DNA from: CAYGHG01 sp964349515
GTDB taxonomy: Bacteria; Oederibacteriota; PGYV01; CAYGHG01
DNA: 10,938 nucleotides
Reading direction: 5' to 3'
Assembly (NCBI GenBank): GCA_964349515.1
Contig: CAYGHG010000090.1
Location: 1 to 10,938, forward strand
Below the pieces are notes generated by a model. That model worked only from the letters and a program-made list of their open reading frames with translations, did no database searches and had not been told where the DNA came from. This document shows positions 8,480 through 10,938 of this stretch, piece after piece (position 1 is the first letter of the stretch; each line of letters begins with the position of its first letter). The translations under genes were made by a program, and so were the position numbers.

Positions 8480-8710
8480 GGATGGTGGGCAAGGGGTATT
8501 AAAATAAAGTGCTTAATCAATGAGTTATACGGGGTGGCAGGCATAAAACATAAAAAAAGCTATATTTTAAAGGGCAAAATAAAACTCGTACAAAAAAACG
8601 TATAAATCAACTAAAATTCATCCGAATTAGTGGTATAGATAACATAAATTAGGTTGAATTATGTGATAAAAACTGATATTATTACAACAAATAAAAAAGC
8701 AGGTGCGAAT
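8480..8710. other. AT-rich spacer before the ATPase gene
   Basis: No convincing open reading frame, tRNA or terminator was found. At 8631-8639 TGGTATAGA resembles an extended -10 element, but I see no matching -35 sequence at the expected distance. A short AATTC/GAATT inverted repeat (8615-8619 and 8624-8628) lies just upstream of it. A TTG at 8654 opens the following gene's frame but is not favoured as its start. Confidence 0.4.
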
Positions 8711-10024
8711 GTGAAGCGATATGCCATGGACTCCCTGATAAAGTGGAAAAGCAAAGCAGGCAGGATGCCTTTGATAATTAGCGGTGTCAGGCAGGCGGGG
8801 AAGACTTGGCTTATGAAGGAATTTGGCAGGCTGCACTTTCAAAATGTTGCATATGTGAACCTGGATTCTAATCCCAGAATGAAAGAGCTGTTTCAAAGTT
8901 CGCTTGAGCCGGAGACTATTATACACGGGATTCAGCTTGAAACCGGTGAAAAGATAATACCTGATAAATCCCTGATTATATTTGATGAAATACAGGAAGT
9001 TCCGCGTGCACTGACTGCGTTGAAATACTTCAATGAGAACAGCCCCAAATACCATATAACGGCAGCCGGAAGCCTGCTTGGCGTGGCGCTTCATCAGGGC
9101 ACTTCTTTTCCGGTAGGAAATGTAGAGTTCTTAAACCTGCATCCTATGTCTTTTTTTGAATATCTTGAAGCAGCCGGGGAATCAGGGATTGTGGATGCTG
9201 TAAAATCGGGCGACTACAAGATGGCAGAGATTTTTAAAAGTAAATTAACGGATTGGCTCAAAAAATACTATTTCACCGGAGGAATGCCGGGAGTGGTAAA
9301 AGCTTTTCATGAGAGTCAGGATTATGACACCGTGCGAGCGAAACAAACGGATATACTGAGATCGTATGAAAATGATTTCTTCAAGCATATGAGCCCGGAA
9401 ACAGCCGTAAGGACGGGAATGCTCTGGAATTCCATGCCTGCGCAGCTGTCAAAGGAGAACCATAAATTTGTTTATGGTGTTATAAAAGAAGGAGCCAGGG
9501 CCAGGGAGTATGAAATGTCAATTGCATGGCTGAGTGACTGCGGGATGGTGAACCGCGTATCCAGAATTAAGAAACCTGAAATCCCGCTAAAGGCATTCGA
9601 AGATACGTCGGCTTTCAAATTATACATATGTGATGTCGGGCTGCTTTCCGCAATGTGCGGGCTGAAAAAAGAAATGCTGTTGGAGGGAAACAGGATTTAT
9701 GCCGAATTTAAAGGCGCCCTGACCGAGCAGTATGTGCTTCAGCAGATGCTGGCGGCCGGTATTGACAGCATTTATTACTGGGCTCCGTCCGGTTCCAGGG
9801 CTGAGGTTGATTTTGTCGTGGAGTCGGGCGGGATGATTGTTCCCGTTGAAGCCAAGGCGGAGCAAAACCTTCATGCGAAAAGTTTAAAGACTTACATTGG
9901 AAAATTCAAGCCGGATGCGGCTGTACGCACATCTATGGCGGGATTTGGAAAAAACGGCGCCATACAAAACATCCCGCTGTACATGATACAGGAACTCGGG
10001 CAGGTTATTAAGCCGGAAAAATAA
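8711..10024 (+). CDS. COG1373-type P-loop ATPase with DUF4143-like C-terminal domain
   Basis: A 437-residue cytoplasmic AAA-like ATPase. Walker A is GVRQAGKT (25-32, K31) and Walker B is LIIFDEIQ (D92, E93). A sensor-like stretch HITAAGSLLGV follows, then NLHPMSFFEYL, a hallmark of this family. The C-terminal half is DUF4143-like. It ends in a pattern resembling a PD-(D/E)XK nuclease core: EVDFVVE (E365, D367) and VPVEAKA (E380, K382). Family knowledge: these ATPases are widespread in bacteria and archaea, often multicopy and horizontally mobile, with no settled function. Nuclease activity is inference only. GTG at 8711 is preferred over TTG at 8654: the product then starts MKRYAMDSLIKWK, like relatives, and AGGTG at 8701-8705 is a suitable ribosome binding site. 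The gene stands apart from mutL and has an XRE-like gene tail overlapping its 3' end. Confidence 0.9.
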   Translation: MKRYAMDSLIKWKSKAGRMPLIISGVRQAGKTWLMKEFGRLHFQNVAYVNLDSNPRMKELFQSSLEPETIIHGIQLETGEKIIPDKSLIIFDEIQEVPRALTALKYFNENSPKYHITAAGSLLGVALHQGTSFPVGNVEFLNLHPMSFFEYLEAAGESGIVDAVKSGDYKMAEIFKSKLTDWLKKYYFTGGMPGVVKAFHESQDYDTVRAKQTDILRSYENDFFKHMSPETAVRTGMLWNSMPAQLSKENHKFVYGVIKEGARAREYEMSIAWLSDCGMVNRVSRIKKPEIPLKAFEDTSAFKLYICDVGLLSAMCGLKKEMLLEGNRIYAEFKGALTEQYVLQQMLAAGIDSIYYWAPSGSRAEVDFVVESGGMIVPVEAKAEQNLHAKSLKTYIGKFKPDAAVRTSMAGFGKNGAIQNIPLYMIQELGQVIKPEK

Positions 10025-10131
10025 ACCCGACCCTTGAAACAATTGCCAAGCTGGCGGCGGGGATAGGGGATAAGCCGGTAATATCCCTGCACAAGATAAA
10101 CCGTGAGCAGGGCTGCGGCGGTGGTTGCTAA
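10012..10131 (+). pseudogene. C-terminal remnant of an XRE/HTH antitoxin-like regulator
   Basis: In a frame different from the ATPase, an open stretch encodes GKINPTLETIAKLAAGIG then DKPVISL and ends at TAA (10129-10131). This matches the last helix region of Cro/C1-type HTH proteins of the HigA kind (SGK.NPTLETL.K.AKALG..P.ISL). The helix-turn-helix core upstream is absent: the frame meets a stop at 10009-10011, and the DNA there is the ATPase 3' end. So only the tail survives, fused by position to the ATPase terminus. The final residues (GCGGGC) look unlike a natural antitoxin end. Chance similarity is possible because only about 28 residues are informative. Confidence 0.5.
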
Positions 10132-10338
10132 ATGAATGGTATTTTTGCGTAAGTGGGTGATTTGAGTTTCAGGAAAATACAATAAAAAGCCGATGAATTT
10201 TGAAATGAAAGGGTACAAGGTTACTGATTCTGAAGAATCATTCTGAATACGAAGTTTTAGCAAAGGGCTATAAAAAAAGGCTGATTTTGGTATAATGTCC
10301 TGAGTCACTTAGTCCTGCGTTTATCGAAGAAAAGCACA
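10132..10338. other. Non-coding or decayed spacer between two gene tails
   Basis: Frames are broken by frequent stops and I recognise no protein. A perfect 6-bp hairpin with a 4-base loop, TGATTC/GAATCA, lies at 10225-10240. An ATG at 10193 opens only a 17-codon frame with no ribosome binding site, so I do not call it a gene. Confidence 0.4.
10288..10296 (+). promoter_or_regulatory. Possible extended -10 promoter element
   Basis: TGGTATAAT contains a perfect TATAAT with an upstream TG dinucleotide, the extended -10 pattern of sigma70 promoters. The region about 17 bases upstream does not resemble TTGACA. It would transcribe toward the TrpD-like gene tail and beyond. Confidence 0.3.
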
Positions 10339-10341
10339 GAG

Positions 10342-10488
10342 TGGGGAGTTTATTTCAACGCGGGATTTCATGACATAGCGGGAAAAACAGACACACCGGC
10401 GGAAGGGCTAAGACTCGCGGCTGGAACGGTGGATTCCGGAGCAGCGGCGAAAAAACTCGAAGAATTCATAAAGGCAAGCAACAGGTAA
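10342..10488 (+). pseudogene. 3' remnant of anthranilate phosphoribosyltransferase (TrpD-like)
   Basis: The frame encodes VYFNAGFHDIAGKTDT, then PAEGLRLAAGTVDSG and AAAKKLEEFIKASNR before TAA (10486-10488). This follows the conserved C-terminus of TrpD (NA....AGKADS..EG..LA...IDSGKAL.KLE), the tryptophan-pathway enzyme that joins anthranilate to PRPP. Only about 45 of the usual 330-350 residues remain. The phosphoribosyl-binding and catalytic parts are absent. The frame is open upstream to 10285, but the residues there do not look like TrpD, so the true junction is probably near 10342. No other trp gene is in the window. I read it as a dead fragment left by deletion or rearrangement. Assignment rests on one short motif-rich stretch. 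Confidence 0.6.
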
Positions 10489-10505
10489 AAACAGTACTTG
10501 TATTT

Positions 10506-10513
10506 TGTATACA
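10506..10513. repeat. 8-bp palindrome TGTATACA upstream of a promoter
   Basis: TGTATACA is self-complementary and lies 11 bases upstream of the TTGACA -35 element. It might serve as an operator half or whole, but an 8-base palindrome in AT-rich DNA is weak evidence. Confidence 0.2.
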
Positions 10514-10524
10514 CATAAAAAAGA

Positions 10525-10553
10525 TTGACACGGTTTAATAATTCTGGTAAATT
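10525..10553 (+). promoter_or_regulatory. Sigma70-type promoter for the right-edge gene
   Basis: A consensus TTGACA (10525-10530) is followed by a 17-base spacer and TAAATT (10548-10553), which matches TATAAT at four of six positions and is preceded by TGG (extended -10). It stands about 30 bases before the GTG/ATG start pair with its GGAGG, so the new gene probably has its own short-leader transcript. Confidence 0.65.
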
Positions 10554-10571
10554 CAGATATAAATATCAACT

Positions 10572-10576
10572 GGAGG
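10572..10576 (+). promoter_or_regulatory. Strong ribosome binding site GGAGG
   Basis: GGAGG lies five bases before GTG at 10582 and eleven before the in-frame ATG at 10588. The spacing favours GTG, while ATG remains possible. This site, rather than the weak context of the later ATG at 10681, decides the start of the right-edge gene. Confidence 0.65.
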
Positions 10577-10581
10577 TTTTG

Positions 10582-10938
10582 GTGGGGATGGGGACAAAAA
10601 AATCAGGGGAATACTTGATCCGAGCCGGAAAAAGCGAAAAAATATCTGGCGGCTTAACCAATCAAAAAAAGAATAACTATATGTATGATACTTTTACAAT
10701 TAGAATTAAAGAGAATAGTCTGAGGGCAGAAAAGATAAAATTATTCTCAATTTTGATTTTATTATTGTTTACAGTATCGATCAACTCAATGAATTTGGGA
10801 ATTGGCTATGGAGATCAATGTGTAATTATTAAAGCTAATTGGAATGATGAATTGGCTTCGGAAATAGGTTTTTTTCCAAATATTGACTTTTCTTCGAGGA
10901 GTGATTCGTATTTATTTACGCTTATAACACCGTTGACT
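10582..10938 (+). CDS. Unrecognised membrane-anchored or exported protein, AT-rich (3' partial)
   Basis: A frame of 119 codons starting at GTG 10582 (or ATG 10588) stays open to the right edge, so the product is longer. Residues 1-53 are polar and Lys-rich (KKSGEYLIRAGKSEK near the start). Residues 54-70 form one hydrophobic segment, LFSILILLLFTVSINSM, read as a signal anchor or late signal peptide. The rest (GYGDQCVIIKANWNDELA, then FFPNIDFSSRSDSYLFTL) would lie outside the membrane, with one visible Cys. I do not recognise the family. An internal ATG at 10681 would give a shorter N-terminus (MYDTFTIRIKENSLRAEKIK) before the hydrophobic segment, a more ordinary signal-peptide layout, but it lacks a good ribosome binding site. 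GC falls to about 29% over 10681-10938 (76 of 258 by hand count), far below the genes to the left, suggesting recent acquisition. Confidence 0.6.
   Translation, partial: MGMGTKKSGEYLIRAGKSEKISGGLTNQKKNNYMYDTFTIRIKENSLRAEKIKLFSILILLLFTVSINSMNLGIGYGDQCVIIKANWNDELASEIGFFPNIDFSSRSDSYLFTLITPLT

Noticed and set aside
8631..8639. TGGTATAGA as promoter of the ATPase gene
   Set aside because: The extended -10 likeness is fair but no -35 match lies at the right distance, so it is mentioned only within the spacer entry.
8627..9094. 155-codon frame on the minus strand
   Set aside because: Overlaps the Walker A and B region of the ATPase on the other strand; no protein family recognised and no promoter seen.
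10193..10246. 17-codon ATG frame ending in TGA
   Set aside because: No ribosome binding site, no recognisable peptide, and it sits among stop-rich frames.
9892..10308. 138-codon frame on the minus strand across the ATPase end and both sides of the XRE-like remnant
   Set aside because: It is tempting because it spans a gap, but its product reads as antisense of the ATPase tail and the HTH remnant, with no coherent domain or start context.

Overview
The window looks like chromosomal DNA from an uncultivated, Gram-negative (diderm) bacterium. The reasons are a large outer-membrane beta-barrel protein of the SprA/Sov type IX secretion family, a signal-peptide-bearing surface protein with a FlgD-like C-terminal domain, and a MutL with the endonuclease motif of bacteria that lack MutH. 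Coding DNA is of moderate GC (hand counts of 29/60 in mutL and 33/60 in the SprA-like gene) and rich in ATA and AGG codons. I infer a T9SS-bearing lineage, possibly a candidate phylum outside classical Bacteroidota, but the sequence alone cannot fix the phylum. All convincing genes are on the + strand.

Layout. Bases 2-3328 hold the C-terminal 1100-odd residues of a SprA-like protein cut by the left edge. After 21 bases comes a 1058-residue secreted protein with about ten fibronectin type III repeats and a FlgD-like C-terminal domain (3350-6526). This is a plausible secretion-pore and cargo pair. A 103-base gap built of AGACA heptamer repeats leads to mutL (GTG start at 6630, end 8375). A second heptamer array in opposite orientation follows mutL, so the gene is bracketed by a roughly 33-bp imperfect inverted repeat. 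Next is a perfect 12-bp palindrome (8446-8479) and AT-rich spacer.

The right third is accessory in character. A COG1373-type ATPase with a DUF4143-like C-terminal domain (8711-10024) is followed by two orphan gene tails: the C-terminal end of an XRE/HTH antitoxin-like protein (10012-10131) and the C-terminal end of a TrpD-like anthranilate phosphoribosyltransferase (about 10342-10488). A good sigma70-type promoter and a GGAGG ribosome binding site then open a new AT-rich gene (about 29% GC by hand count over the last 258 bases), which encodes an unrecognised single-membrane-segment protein and runs off the right edge.

The clearest biology is the SprA-like pore next to a candidate cargo. The most unexplained DNA is the heptamer inverted repeat around mutL and the mosaic of gene tails in 10012-10488. 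I saw no CRISPR array, tRNA, rRNA, transposase or integrase.
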